A DNA stretch of 64,000 nucleotides, from contig NZ_CP061771.1 of the NCBI RefSeq assembly GCF_011751885.2, forward strand, positions 930,001 through 994,000, in the 5' to 3' direction. The notes below the pieces were generated by a model. It was not told where the DNA came from. It did no database searches and worked only from the letters and a program-made list of their open reading frames with translations. Of this stretch, positions 1 to 8,579 are shown one piece after another. The DNA comes from Salinibacterium sp. ZJ450 (lineage in GTDB: Bacteria > Actinomycetota > Actinomycetes > Actinomycetales > Microbacteriaceae). Positions within the stretch are counted from its first letter, which is position 1. Each line of letters begins with the position of its first letter. Position numbers and translations under genes: made by a program.

Positions 1-547
1 GGCAGCTGTCACGCCGCCGTGGAGGCGCTGATCGCAGTGGTGGAACGGCATGATCTGGCCGGGAACGAGATCGACCGCGGACTTACACGTCGACCCGATT
101 GTGCCGGCGATCATGCAGGTCTCACTGCCGCACGACCAGTACTCGGCCCGGTACAGCCCGACCTGGGTGATGGCCGTCGCCGCCACCGACAGGGCCGCCG
201 GGCCCGATCAGTTCTCGATGGCCGCGCTCGGTCGCGGCGAGGTGCATCGGTTGCGCGAGCGGGTTCGCGTGCACGCCGACCTGATCACCAGCGATGATGA
301 TCGCTTCGCCGGGCGGGTCGAGGTGCACGCTCGCGGACAGCGTTTCATCCAAGAGCTGAGACACGCTTCCGGGCACCCGCGCCGTCCGTTCGACGACGGC
401 ATGGCCGGGATGAAGCAGCGGGTGGCGCTCGGCATCGCGACATCCGCGGCCCATGTCACTGGGCTGGAAGTCGCGCTCGCCGACCTGGCCACGATGCCGC
501 GATTGCGCGCGCTCGGTGATCAGCTCAGGCGATTGCCCGCTCGGTAG
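1..547 (+). pseudogene. MmgE/PrpD family protein, C-terminal part, frameshifted and cut by window edge
   Basis: The C-terminal domain of a MmgE/PrpD (2-methylcitrate dehydratase-like) protein is readable in two frames. Frame 1 gives CHAAVEALIAVVERHDL up to about base 78. The continuation, HVDPIVP, SLPHDQYSARYSPTWVMAVA and a late GHPRRPFD, lies in frame 2 from about base 83 to the TAG at 545-547. Removing one G of the GG at 79-80 joins the frames cleanly. The gene is therefore inactivated, or this is a base-calling error. The 5' part lies outside the window. Family members dehydrate or isomerise tricarboxylic acids; no substrate can be named. The last 23 bases overlap the convergent FAD dehydrogenase gene. 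Confidence 0.7.
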
Positions 548-1961
548 TGTTCTGCAGCGAGAGCCGCGCGGCGTTCCGCCCTGCGATTCGACCGAAGGTG
601 ATTGACCGCATGACCGACGTGGATCCGGCGTACGCCTCGTAGTACAGGCCGGTCATCTCGCCTGCTCCGAACAGGCCATCGATGGGATGCCCGTCCGACG
701 TGATCACCTGGGCGTCGAGGTCGGTCTTCACGCCGCCGAAGGTGAACACGTTCGCGCAGATCTGCGGGTAGGCGAAGAACGGTCCCTCGGTCAGCGGGCG
801 GGCCCAATTAGATTTCACCGGCTGCCCGGCGGGGCGCGAGGCCAGACCGTCGAGCTTGCTCCAGCCGAACGGCACGTCATCGGCGCTCGCCGCATTGAAC
901 TCGGCAACGGTGCGCACGAGAGACCCGGCGGGCAGGCCGAGCAGGGTCTCCAACTCCTCAACGCTGTCGGCGGTGTATGGCTCGACGTCGGTGCCGATGG
1001 CGTGCTCGTACCCCGGGATCTGTTTCACCTGCTGGTCGAACACGGCGTAGCCGATGCTGTCGTCCTGCTGCAGGATGGTGCGCGCCACCGTCTCATAGGT
1101 GAGGTCCACCGTCTTCGCGCCCTCGTCGAGGAACCGCTCACCGGCACTGTTGACCAGGATGCCGTACGGGTAGGTCATCACCACGGCTTCCGCCACCGCG
1201 CTGCGCGGGTCTTTCGGCTCCGCATGGAACAGGTCGAACTGCCCCTCGGTGGCGGCGCCCACCTCGAGCGCCATCCGCAGCCCGTCGCCGCGGTTGTGGG
1301 CTCCACCACGGGAGATCGGCGGAACCCGATAGGCATTGCGGCCGACGTACTTGCTCATCATTTCGCGGTTGCCCTGGAAGCCTCCGCAGGCGAGCACCAC
1401 CGCGCCGGCGCCCAGCGTGCGCACCTGTCCGGTGCGCTCACGCACCCGAAGGCCGATGATCCGGCCACGGTCGTCGGTGATGAGCGATTCAGCGCTGGTC
1501 TCGTACAGCACGGTTGCGCTCGTCGCCTCCAGCCGTGCGAACAGCGGTTCGACGATGTTCACGCCGCCGCCCGCCGGCTGGTAGCGCGTCGCCGACAGGG
1601 TGAGGAAGATCGTCGGCAGGCTCTTCAGCTCAACGCCCTGTTCATGCAGCCAGTCGAACGCCTCGGGTACCTCGCGCACCAGTGCGTCGTAATAGTCACG
1701 GTTCGCGTAGCCCTTCGACGCCGACATCGCGTACTCAACGAGGTTCGGAACGGGTGTCGTGGTGTTCTGCAGGCGCAGATACGCGCCCGACCAGCGAGTA
1801 TTGCCGCCGCGGATGTCCTTCGTCGATCGCTCGAGCACGGCCACGCGCGCGCTGCCGCCGGTCTCCTCGACGGCGCTGAGCGCGGCGGACAGGCCGGCCG
1901 CGCCGGCACCGACCACGATGACGTCGAATTCATCGTCGAAAGCGGGGGTGGTGTCGGTCAC
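525..1961 (-). CDS. FAD-dependent dehydrogenase (fumarate reductase/TcuA/KstD-like flavoprotein)
   Basis: 478 residues. The N-terminal dinucleotide-binding motif VIVVGAGAAG lies near residues 14-23. A C-terminal GAGEMTGLYYEAYAGS stretch followed by SITFGRIAGRNAA is typical of FAD_binding_2 enzymes (fumarate reductase flavoprotein, tricarballylate dehydrogenase, 3-ketosteroid dehydrogenase). These oxidise CH-CH bonds next to a carbonyl or carboxylate, or reduce the double bond. There is no signal peptide, so it is cytosolic. It is the last gene of the leftward aromatic-degradation operon, 81 bases after the preceding hydrolase, which suggests it acts on an intermediate of that pathway. The substrate is unknown. 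Confidence 0.85.
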   Translation of the reverse strand: MTDTTPAFDDEFDVIVVGAGAAGLSAALSAVEETGGSARVAVLERSTKDIRGGNTRWSGAYLRLQNTTTPVPNLVEYAMSASKGYANRDYYDALVREVPEAFDWLHEQGVELKSLPTIFLTLSATRYQPAGGGVNIVEPLFARLEATSATVLYETSAESLITDDRGRIIGLRVRERTGQVRTLGAGAVVLACGGFQGNREMMSKYVGRNAYRVPPISRGGAHNRGDGLRMALEVGAATEGQFDLFHAEPKDPRSAVAEAVVMTYPYGILVNSAGERFLDEGAKTVDLTYETVARTILQQDDSIGYAVFDQQVKQIPGYEHAIGTDVEPYTADSVEELETLLGLPAGSLVRTVAEFNAASADDVPFGWSKLDGLASRPAGQPVKSNWARPLTEGPFFAYPQICANVFTFGGVKTDLDAQVITSDGHPIDGLFGAGEMTGLYYEAYAGSTSVMRSITFGRIAGRNAARLSLQNTTERAIA

Positions 1962-2042
1962 GGTTACTCCTTGTGGCTAGGGATGCTGCTGGTACGGATG
2001 TTCCAGATACGGATGTTGCAGTAGTACTGCGGATGCTGGTTC

Positions 2043-2885
2043 TCAGACGATCTCGGCAATGAAGCGCGTGAGGAGGGTCTCGAACTTCTGGGGGTGTTCA
2101 ATCTGCGTCCAGTGCCCGCACCGACCGATCACGTACAGGTTGGCGTTCGGCAGGTGCTCGGCGAAGTAGTGGCTCGCCTCGAGCGGGATGATGCGGTCAT
2201 CGCGGCCGTGGATGACAAGGACATCGTGATCGATGCTGGCGAGCTCGTCGGGGGTGAAGATGCGACGGGCGCCCGTGGGGTTGAAGCTCGCCCGGTGCGA
2301 ACGCGCGACATCCGCTCGCTCCACGTATGCCATGCGATCGGCGGCGACCGCGTCGATGCGTCCGGCGAGCAGTGCCGGCTCGTAGACGAACTCGCTGAGC
2401 AGGTCGCGCAGGCTGGTTTCGCTCGGCTCCGCGTAGAACTCACGGAGGTGCTGCAGCCCGGGTGACACGGTACTGGTGGGGGCGCCGCCGGAACCCATCA
2501 GCATGACCTTGCCGATGCGGTCGGGTGCGGCCAGCGTCATCAGCAGAGCCAGTTGTCCGCCCATGGAGTTGCCGACCAGGTGCACTCGGTCGAGTTCGAG
2601 CGTGTCGAGCAGCCCGAGCAGTGCCTCGGCACGCAGCTCGTTGAACGGCCCCATGCCCTGTGGGGGATCGAGCGGATGACTCGAGTCGCCGAACCCGATC
2701 ATGTCGGGGGCCACGCAGTGGAACGTGTCGCCGAGATCGCCGATGATCTGCTCCCAGTTGGACAGGCCGGTGGCACCCGGCCCCGAGCCGTGCAAGAACA
2801 GCACGGTCTCGTTGCCGGGCTCACCGGTTTCGTTCACCCGGAAGACGTGCTCGCCCACCGCGAGCTCGGAGCGGCGGATGCTCAC
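2043..2885 (-). CDS. Meta-cleavage product hydrolase (alpha/beta hydrolase, BphD/HsaD/MhpC-like), copy 2
   Basis: 280 residues from a GTG at 2885, which forms a GTGA overlap with the stop of the preceding hydroxylase gene; a longer open frame upstream only shadows that gene. The HGSGPGATG oxyanion-hole motif (residues 32-40), nucleophile motif GNSMGG (Ser107), Asp in GRDD (about 229) and CGHW (His258) are the signature of C-C bond hydrolases. These split 2-hydroxy-6-oxo-dienoates made by extradiol dioxygenases. It is paralogous to the hydrolase at 4060-4932 and forms a second hydroxylase-hydrolase pair with 2882-4057. Confidence 0.85.
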   Translation of the reverse strand: MSIRRSELAVGEHVFRVNETGEPGNETVLFLHGSGPGATGLSNWEQIIGDLGDTFHCVAPDMIGFGDSSHPLDPPQGMGPFNELRAEALLGLLDTLELDRVHLVGNSMGGQLALLMTLAAPDRIGKVMLMGSGGAPTSTVSPGLQHLREFYAEPSETSLRDLLSEFVYEPALLAGRIDAVAADRMAYVERADVARSHRASFNPTGARRIFTPDELASIDHDVLVIHGRDDRIIPLEASHYFAEHLPNANLYVIGRCGHWTQIEHPQKFETLLTRFIAEIV

Positions 2886-4057
2886 AGGTGCACCGCCGGC
2901 AGCTTGCTGCTGCCGAGAACCCGGCCGGCGTATGCGCGTCCGAGTGCGTCGGAGGCCAGGAACGCGTGCCCGGACGCGGCCATGACGTCCTGGAACTTTC
3001 CGTGCAGCGGGTGGTCGAGGTAGGCGGTGCGACCGCTCGCGGATCGCATCAGGTCGGACACGGCATCCGTCGCCGACTGGGCGCTCTTGGCCAGTTCCCA
3101 CCGGTAGAAGGCGCGGGCGTCTTCGCTCGGTACGCTGCCGGCCTCGGCGATTTCCATCAGTTCGGTGGCCGTGCGGCGCATCCGTAGGCTGGCGCCCCCG
3201 ATGGTGAAGGCTGCCTCCGCGAGATGGTCCTGAATCACGGCCTCGTCGCGGAGCAGCGTTCCGTAGTTAGTGCGTCTGGTGGTGGTTTCGGCGGTCCACA
3301 GGTCGAGGAAGCCGTGGACCGCGCCGAGTGCCCCCGCGGTGATGATCAGGTTGAACAGCACTGCCCACGGCACGCGGTAGAGCGCTGCGGGGTTGAGTTC
3401 TTGGCCGGGCAGGGGAGTGCCGAGCGCTTTGGTGTACAGCAGGTGCGACTGCACCCGGTGCTCTGGGACGAACGCGTTGTCGACCCGGACGTTGTTGCTG
3501 CCGGTGCCTTGGAGGCCCGCGGTGTGCCAGACGTCGTCGATCGTGTACTGGTCGAGGTTCAGGATGGCCGACATGAAGTCGGGGTGGCTTTCGCCGTCGA
3601 TCTCCCGTTCGCCGACGACCGCCCCGAGGATGACGCCGTCGCAGCGATCGATACCGGAGGAGAACGACCAGAGACCGGAGACCCGGTATCCGCCTGGGAC
3701 CTTCTCGAAGCTTCCGGTCGGGGTGTAAGACGAGGCGATGGCCCGTTCGGGGTTGTCGCCCCACACTTCCTGCTGGGTTTCGTCGGGGAACAGCGCGATC
3801 TGCCACGGGTGGACGCCCACGACCGATGCCACCCAACCGGCGGATGCTGATGCCCGACCGATCGCGACGATGCCGTCGGCGAAGTCGGTGATCGATGCCT
3901 CATCGCCACCCCAGCGCTTCGGCTGGAAGGCGCGGAGGATGCCGGTCTCGTGCACGAGTTGCCAGGAGCGGTCGCCGAGGTGGCGCTGCCTGGAGCTGTC
4001 GGCGTCGGCCTCGGCCAGGGCGGCCGCCGCCGCGCGGGCTTTCTCAGCGATAGTCAT
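2882..4057 (-). CDS. HsaA-like flavin-dependent aromatic hydroxylase (acyl-CoA dehydrogenase fold), copy 2
   Basis: 391 residues, the usual length of HsaA/HpaH-type group D monooxygenases. SAGWVASVVGVHPWQIALF, the ASSYTPTG segment, WSFSSGIDRCD and the WHTAGLQGTGSNNV segment match the core of the HsaA family (3-HSA hydroxylase). These enzymes hydroxylate phenols to catechols with reduced flavin from a separate reductase. No reductase is in this operon; the nearest is at 58846-59352. The ATG at 4057 lies 2 bases from the stop of the preceding hydrolase gene. It is paralogous to 5909-7099. The role is well supported, the substrate is not. Confidence 0.83.
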   Translation of the reverse strand: MTIAEKARAAAAALAEADADSSRQRHLGDRSWQLVHETGILRAFQPKRWGGDEASITDFADGIVAIGRASASAGWVASVVGVHPWQIALFPDETQQEVWGDNPERAIASSYTPTGSFEKVPGGYRVSGLWSFSSGIDRCDGVILGAVVGEREIDGESHPDFMSAILNLDQYTIDDVWHTAGLQGTGSNNVRVDNAFVPEHRVQSHLLYTKALGTPLPGQELNPAALYRVPWAVLFNLIITAGALGAVHGFLDLWTAETTTRRTNYGTLLRDEAVIQDHLAEAAFTIGGASLRMRRTATELMEIAEAGSVPSEDARAFYRWELAKSAQSATDAVSDLMRSASGRTAYLDHPLHGKFQDVMAASGHAFLASDALGRAYAGRVLGSSKLPAVHL

Positions 4058-4059
4058 GG

Positions 4060-4932
4060 TCAGATCAGTCCTTCTACGAAATCGGACAGGATGGTGCGGA
4101 ACCGGGTGGCCTGCTCGACCTGTGTCCAGTGCCCGCAGTGGTTGAGCACGTACAGGTCGGCGTTCGGCAGGTGTTCCGCCAGGTAGTAGCTCGACTCGAT
4201 CGGCACGATGGCGTCGTTGCGACCGTGCACCACGAGTGTCTTGTGCGGAATTGCCGCCAGTTCGTCGGGCGACCAGGTGCGGAACGGGCCCGGTGCGAAG
4301 GTTCCGAGGTGGGAGCGGCGGATGTCCTCCCGCGCGGCGACCTCGGCGCGTTGTGCGGAGATTTCCCGGATTCTGGGGCCGAACGCCTCCTTGTCGTGAA
4401 CGAACAGCAGCAGCAGTTCTTCCATGCTCTGTGCGGACGGGTTGTCGTAATACGTGACGAGCTGGATCAACCCGGGAAGGGGCTGCAGGTCGGGCATGCC
4501 GCCCGAGCCCATCAGCACCATCCGTTCGATGCGGTCGGGGATCAGGCCGGCGAGCTCGAGCGAGAACATGCCGCCCATCGAGTTGCCGACCAGGGTGACC
4601 GTGTCGAGCTCGAGTTCATCCATCATCCGGATGAGCTTGTCGATCCGCAGTTCCATGTTTGTCGCGAAGCCCTGTGGTGACGGGTCGGGGTGAGTGGAGT
4701 CTCCGAAGCCGATAATGTCTGGCGCGATGCAGTGGTACCGGTCGCCCAGCCCCTGCATGAGCGCTGCCCAGTTCGAGTGTCCGGAGACGCCCGGGCCGGA
4801 ACCGTGCAGCATGAGCAGGGCCGGCTGTCCGGGTGTGCCCGTCTGGTTGACGTGCATCGTCATCCCGTCGCCGACCGGCACATCCGCGGTGCGGATGGCC
4901 GGTGCGGCAACGGCGGTGGTGGTGGATGTCAC
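4060..4932 (-). CDS. Meta-cleavage product hydrolase (alpha/beta hydrolase), copy 1
   Basis: 290 residues from a GTG at 4932 that overlaps the TGA of the dioxygenase gene (GTGA), implying translational coupling. HGSGPGVSGHSNW near residues 43-55, GNSMGG with nucleophile Ser118, HGRND (Asp about 240) and CGHW (His268) identify a BphD/MhpC-type C-C hydrolase. It follows the extradiol dioxygenase directly, so it is the likelier partner for the ring-fission product. The paralogue at 2043-2885 may serve a second intermediate. Confidence 0.87.
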   Translation of the reverse strand: MTSTTTAVAAPAIRTADVPVGDGMTMHVNQTGTPGQPALLMLHGSGPGVSGHSNWAALMQGLGDRYHCIAPDIIGFGDSTHPDPSPQGFATNMELRIDKLIRMMDELELDTVTLVGNSMGGMFSLELAGLIPDRIERMVLMGSGGMPDLQPLPGLIQLVTYYDNPSAQSMEELLLLFVHDKEAFGPRIREISAQRAEVAAREDIRRSHLGTFAPGPFRTWSPDELAAIPHKTLVVHGRNDAIVPIESSYYLAEHLPNADLYVLNHCGHWTQVEQATRFRTILSDFVEGLI

Positions 4933-5912
4933 GGCTGCAGGACCGGTTCTGCCTGCGGCTGTCCATCGACCGAGCCCTCGGCGGGAGCCTCGGCCGAGGC
5001 CTCCACCGGTGCGGTTTCCACCGGGCGGATGATGCCGGGAGGCGCGGTCATGTAGCGCTCAGACCGGTGGTGGCCCCAGATGCTCGGATGGTTGTAGTCG
5101 CGAGCGATCCAGCTGAGATCGTCAACGACCAGACCGCCGTAGCCGTACTCGATCTGCAGGCTCGACGGGGTCGAGATGTAGGTCGAGATCATCAGGTCGT
5201 TAGTGTGTCGCCCGATTGAGAGCAGGGTGTCGGTGTCGTACTCCGGCAGCAGGTCGATCGTGGCTCCGAGGTCGTCGATGTTCGCCACCTCGAGCATGAG
5301 GTGGTTGAACCCGGTGAGCCCGGGGACCTCGGCGAGGGCGATTGAGTGGTGGCGACCGTTGCAGTGGTAGAAGCGCAGGTTGAAGATGTCGCTCTTGATC
5401 CGGTCGGAGAGGCGGAAGCCCAGGATGTCGGCGTAGAACTGGCTGCCCTCTTCGAGGTTCGGCACAATCAGCACGATGTGTCCGAGACCCTGGCTGCCGG
5501 TCACGAAGCCATCCATCTTGCGGGGCGACTTGAACGAGTTCGGGATGGTCAGTTTGCCCCAGACCAATTCGTGACGGTTGCCCCACGGGTCCTCGAACCA
5601 GTAGATCTCCACCACTTCGCGTTCGGCGGCGAGCGCCTCGTCACCCTGGGTGACGGTGACGCCTTGCCCCCGTAGGTGTTCGACGAAGGTGCGGAGGTCG
5701 GTTTCGTTGGCCATTCCCCATCCGGCGTAGGCGAATTCATCCTTTTCCGAAGGGTGGATGGCGATGCGGTAGTTGACGTTGTCGACGCGCAGGCGGACAG
5801 CACCGTCCGGTCCGTCGTCGACCATCTGGCAACCGAGCAGGCCGGTTCCATAGGTTCGCCACTCTTCGTACTTGGGAGAGGCGAATCCGACATAGGCGAG
5901 TTCTTGAATCAC
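4929..5912 (-). CDS. Type I extradiol dioxygenase (BphC/HsaC-like, two VOC domains)
   Basis: 327 residues from a GTG at 5912 (GTGA overlap with the preceding hydroxylase stop). Two vicinal-oxygen-chelate domains are visible. The C-terminal one keeps the iron ligands: His145 in QGLGHIVLIV, His204 in GFNHLMLEV and Glu255 in QIEYGYGG, close to His146/His210/Glu260 of BphC. It should open a catechol ring meta to the hydroxyls with O2. Compared with typical 290-300-residue relatives it has about 30 extra C-terminal residues rich in Pro, Ala and Glu. It is the only ring-cleaving enzyme in an operon with two hydroxylases and two hydrolases. Confidence 0.9.
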   Translation of the reverse strand: MIQELAYVGFASPKYEEWRTYGTGLLGCQMVDDGPDGAVRLRVDNVNYRIAIHPSEKDEFAYAGWGMANETDLRTFVEHLRGQGVTVTQGDEALAAEREVVEIYWFEDPWGNRHELVWGKLTIPNSFKSPRKMDGFVTGSQGLGHIVLIVPNLEEGSQFYADILGFRLSDRIKSDIFNLRFYHCNGRHHSIALAEVPGLTGFNHLMLEVANIDDLGATIDLLPEYDTDTLLSIGRHTNDLMISTYISTPSSLQIEYGYGGLVVDDLSWIARDYNHPSIWGHHRSERYMTAPPGIIRPVETAPVEASAEAPAEGSVDGQPQAEPVLQP

Positions 5913-7099
5913 AGCATTACCTCCGGGGCTTTCGTGTTGAGAAGTGAGGCACCGTAGTACTGGCCTACGGCGTCGGATGAGAGGAAGGCATGACCGAGAG
6001 CGGTCGTGACGTCCTGGAACAACTTGTGGAGCGGGTGGTCGATGAAGGCGGTGCGGCCGCTGGATACGCGCACCAAATGGTTGACCTGTTGGCCGACTTC
6101 CTGGCAGCTCTTGGTGATGTTCCAGCGGATGCGTGCGCGTTCCGGGCGTTCTAGGTAGACGTCTTCTTCCGCCGCCTGGGTGATGGTGTCGACCGCCTCG
6201 AACATCTTCTTCACTGCGGCGTCGTGAACCCATTCCGCGTTTGCCAGGTGCATCTGCATTAGCGGGTCGTCACTCAGTGAACCTCCCCAGTTCGATCGCC
6301 GCTCAGTTGTTTCGGCGGCCCATTGGTCGAGGAATCGACGGGTCAGGCCGAGCACCGGGGCGACCAGGACGAGGTTGAACATGACCGCCCAGGGCAGGCG
6401 GTACAGGGTCGATTCGTTCGTCTCGAAGCCTGGCGGTGGGCACGCCGGGTTGTATTCGTACTTCGGGTGCGAGAGGAAGCGGTGCTCTGGAACGAACTGG
6501 TCGTCGACCACGACGTCCTTGCTGCCGGTTCCCTTCAGGCCAGCCGTGTGCCAGGTGTCTTCGAGCTTGTACTGATCGCCGAGCAGCAGGATCGAGCCGT
6601 AGTTGGGAATCTCGAAGCCGCCTATGTCGAACATGCCGGCGTTGCCGCCGAGGATGACGGCCTGGCAGTGGTCGCCGCCGGACGAGAATGACCAGCGACC
6701 GTTGACTCGGTAGCCGCCTGGCGCCTTTTCCACTTTGCCGGTTGGGGCGTATGACGACGAGTTGGTGTGTGCCGGGTTGTCGCCCCACAGTTCCTGCTGC
6801 GTTTCTTCCGGGAAGAGGGCGATCTGCCAGGGGTGAGATCCCACTACGCCGGCGACCCAGCCCGCGGACGGTGCGTGTCGGGCGAGTTCGTAAACGTGGG
6901 TGAGCTGGTTGCGCAGGCTGATTTCGCCTCCGCCCCAGCGGGCCGGCTGCAGACCGCGCAGGATGCCGAGATCCTGCATCAGCTTCCACGTGTCCGAGGT
7001 GAGCATGCGATCAGTAGTCGCCTGCTGTTCGCCTCGCTCCAGCTCGGGTGCAAGTCGTCGTAATGCTGCGACGACATCTATTTCCGCGACAACGCTCAT
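5909..7099 (-). CDS. HsaA-like flavin-dependent aromatic hydroxylase, copy 1
   Basis: 396 residues, first gene of the leftward operon. The ILRGLQPARWGGGEISL segment, SAGWVAGVVGSHPWQIALF, SSSYAPTGKVEKAPGG and WHTAGLKGTGSKDVVVDD are those of group D flavin monooxygenases with the acyl-CoA dehydrogenase fold (HsaA, HpaH, C2-hydroxylases). Expected reaction: ortho-hydroxylation of a phenolic ring with FMNH2 or FADH2 and O2, giving the catechol for the dioxygenase encoded next. ATG at 7099, about 45 bases downstream of a perfect inverted repeat that may control it. Confidence 0.85.
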   Translation of the reverse strand: MSVVAEIDVVAALRRLAPELERGEQQATTDRMLTSDTWKLMQDLGILRGLQPARWGGGEISLRNQLTHVYELARHAPSAGWVAGVVGSHPWQIALFPEETQQELWGDNPAHTNSSSYAPTGKVEKAPGGYRVNGRWSFSSGGDHCQAVILGGNAGMFDIGGFEIPNYGSILLLGDQYKLEDTWHTAGLKGTGSKDVVVDDQFVPEHRFLSHPKYEYNPACPPPGFETNESTLYRLPWAVMFNLVLVAPVLGLTRRFLDQWAAETTERRSNWGGSLSDDPLMQMHLANAEWVHDAAVKKMFEAVDTITQAAEEDVYLERPERARIRWNITKSCQEVGQQVNHLVRVSSGRTAFIDHPLHKLFQDVTTALGHAFLSSDAVGQYYGASLLNTKAPEVML

Positions 7100-7143
7100 G
7101 CGTCGGGTCTCTCCTTCGTCATTGAAAGATGAAGTGCCAGCTA

Positions 7144-7171
7144 CTTCTCTGTAGTGGCCGCTACAGAGAAG
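7144..7171. promoter_or_regulatory. Perfect 11-bp inverted repeat between divergent genes (operator candidate)
   Basis: CTTCTCTGTAG (7144-7154), spacer TGGCCG, CTACAGAGAAG (7161-7171). It lies 45 bases upstream of the hydroxylase start (minus strand) and 165 bases upstream of the MFS start (plus strand). Arm length and spacing suit a dimeric repressor of TetR, GntR or IclR type. No regulator gene is adjacent, so its protein is unknown. A terminator is unlikely because both flanking genes are transcribed away from it. Confidence 0.65.
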
Positions 7172-7335
7172 ATAGCCGGAGGCGTGCGCATTAGCAAGCA
7201 GAAGAATTGCGAACGGGCCGGGCGGGCCGCAGCGCCCTGGCCTCGAGCCTGTGCCGGTGGGCTACCAACAGAGCGGGGTGGCCTTACCGTAGAGAGGTTG
7301 GCCATGGAGCCGACGAGGACGGGCGAAGGGGCAGC

Positions 7336-8529
7336 GTGCGAGGCGACGGTCAGAAACTGTGGACAGCGGCCTTCCTGCTCTCCATCATCGCCAACTTCTT
7401 CGTCGTCTCGATCTTGTACCTGTTGATGACAACGATGGCGTTGTATGCGGTCGAACGGTTCCAGGCGTCCGACAGCGTTGCCGGCCTCGCGGCAGGCTCA
7501 TTCATCGTCGGAGCGTTGGCCGGGCGAATCTTCGCGGGCAAGTTCCTTGATTTCGTCGGACGGCGCCGACTGTTCCTGGGCGCCCTGATCATCCTGGTGA
7601 TCGCCGCGCTGCTCTACATTCCGGTGAACAACTTGCTGCTGCTCCTCACGATTCGCACCATCCACGGCGTGGCATTCGGAGCGGCGAGCACGACGCTATC
7701 GGCATCGGTGATGGCGCTTATCCCGGCCGCTCGGCGCAGCGAGGGCACCGGCTACTTCGCGGTCTCGAACACCCTCGCGATCGCGATCGGGCCATTCGCC
7801 GCCGTGCTGCTGGTCGATGCCGCGACCTACGATGTGTTGTTCCTCGTCGCCGCCGGTTGTGCGCTTGCCGCGCTGATCGTCGGGCTGTTCGTGCGACTGC
7901 CTGAGCGGACGCCGACCGCCGACGAGCGCATGCACAAATGGCGGATGCGGTGGAGTGATGTGTTCGAACCGGGGGCGCTCGGCATCGCCAGTGTGGTGTT
8001 CGTGGCGGCCATCGCCTACTCCGGTGTGATGGCCTTCCTGAACTCGTACGCGCAGCAGAATGACATGGTCGTCGCGGCCAGCACGTTCTTCCTGATCTAT
8101 GCCGGTGTGGCGTTGCTGTCGCGGTTCTTCATCGGCCGCATCCAGGATCGGTACGGCGACAACGTCGTGGTCTATCCGATGCTGCTTGCCTTCGCGATCG
8201 GACTCGGACTGATCGCGATCGCCTCAAACGGAGTTGTGTTGCTGGTCGCGGGCGCCTTCCTCGGTATCGGCTTTGGTGGCCTGTTGCCGTGCGCACAGGC
8301 GATCGCGATCACGACGGCGCCGCTTCGTCGGGTGGGGGTGACGACATCCACCTATTTCATTGCCTTGGATGCCGGCACCGGCTTCGGGCCGCTGGTGCTC
8401 GGATCGCTCATTCCCGCGATCGGCTTCGAGGGCATGTATGCGGCCCTCGCCGTGCTGGTGCTCGCGTCGATGGTGCTCTATCACTTCGTGCACGGTGACA
8501 AGAAGTACCGGCAACGGTTCGCCGCGTAA
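7336..8529 (+). CDS. MFS transporter
   Basis: 397 residues from the GTG at 7336, preceded by a GAAGGGG ribosome-binding site; the open frame extends 5' but without membrane character. About 12 hydrophobic segments are present, with the MFS loop 2-3 motif (GRIFAGKFLDFVGRRRLF) near residue 65 and a central cytoplasmic loop around residues 185-205. It is probably an inner-membrane importer or exporter of small organic molecules. It diverges from the aromatic-degradation operon across the inverted repeat, so it may carry that pathway's substrate. Substrate and direction cannot be read from the sequence. Confidence 0.82.
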   Translation: MRGDGQKLWTAAFLLSIIANFFVVSILYLLMTTMALYAVERFQASDSVAGLAAGSFIVGALAGRIFAGKFLDFVGRRRLFLGALIILVIAALLYIPVNNLLLLLTIRTIHGVAFGAASTTLSASVMALIPAARRSEGTGYFAVSNTLAIAIGPFAAVLLVDAATYDVLFLVAAGCALAALIVGLFVRLPERTPTADERMHKWRMRWSDVFEPGALGIASVVFVAAIAYSGVMAFLNSYAQQNDMVVAASTFFLIYAGVALLSRFFIGRIQDRYGDNVVVYPMLLAFAIGLGLIAIASNGVVLLVAGAFLGIGFGGLLPCAQAIAITTAPLRRVGVTTSTYFIALDAGTGFGPLVLGSLIPAIGFEGMYAALAVLVLASMVLYHFVHGDKKYRQRFAA

Positions 8530-8579
8530 CGCGGGTCAGCGCCGGTAGTGCCGGTCAGCCGGGTCCGCATCGCCCGCCG

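Noticed and set aside
2882-7099. Assignment of the operon to steroid degradation (hsa genes)
   Set aside because: The enzymes resemble HsaA/C/D, but kshA, kstR, hsaEFG and other steroid genes are absent, and two hydroxylases and two hydrolases do not fit the hsa layout.
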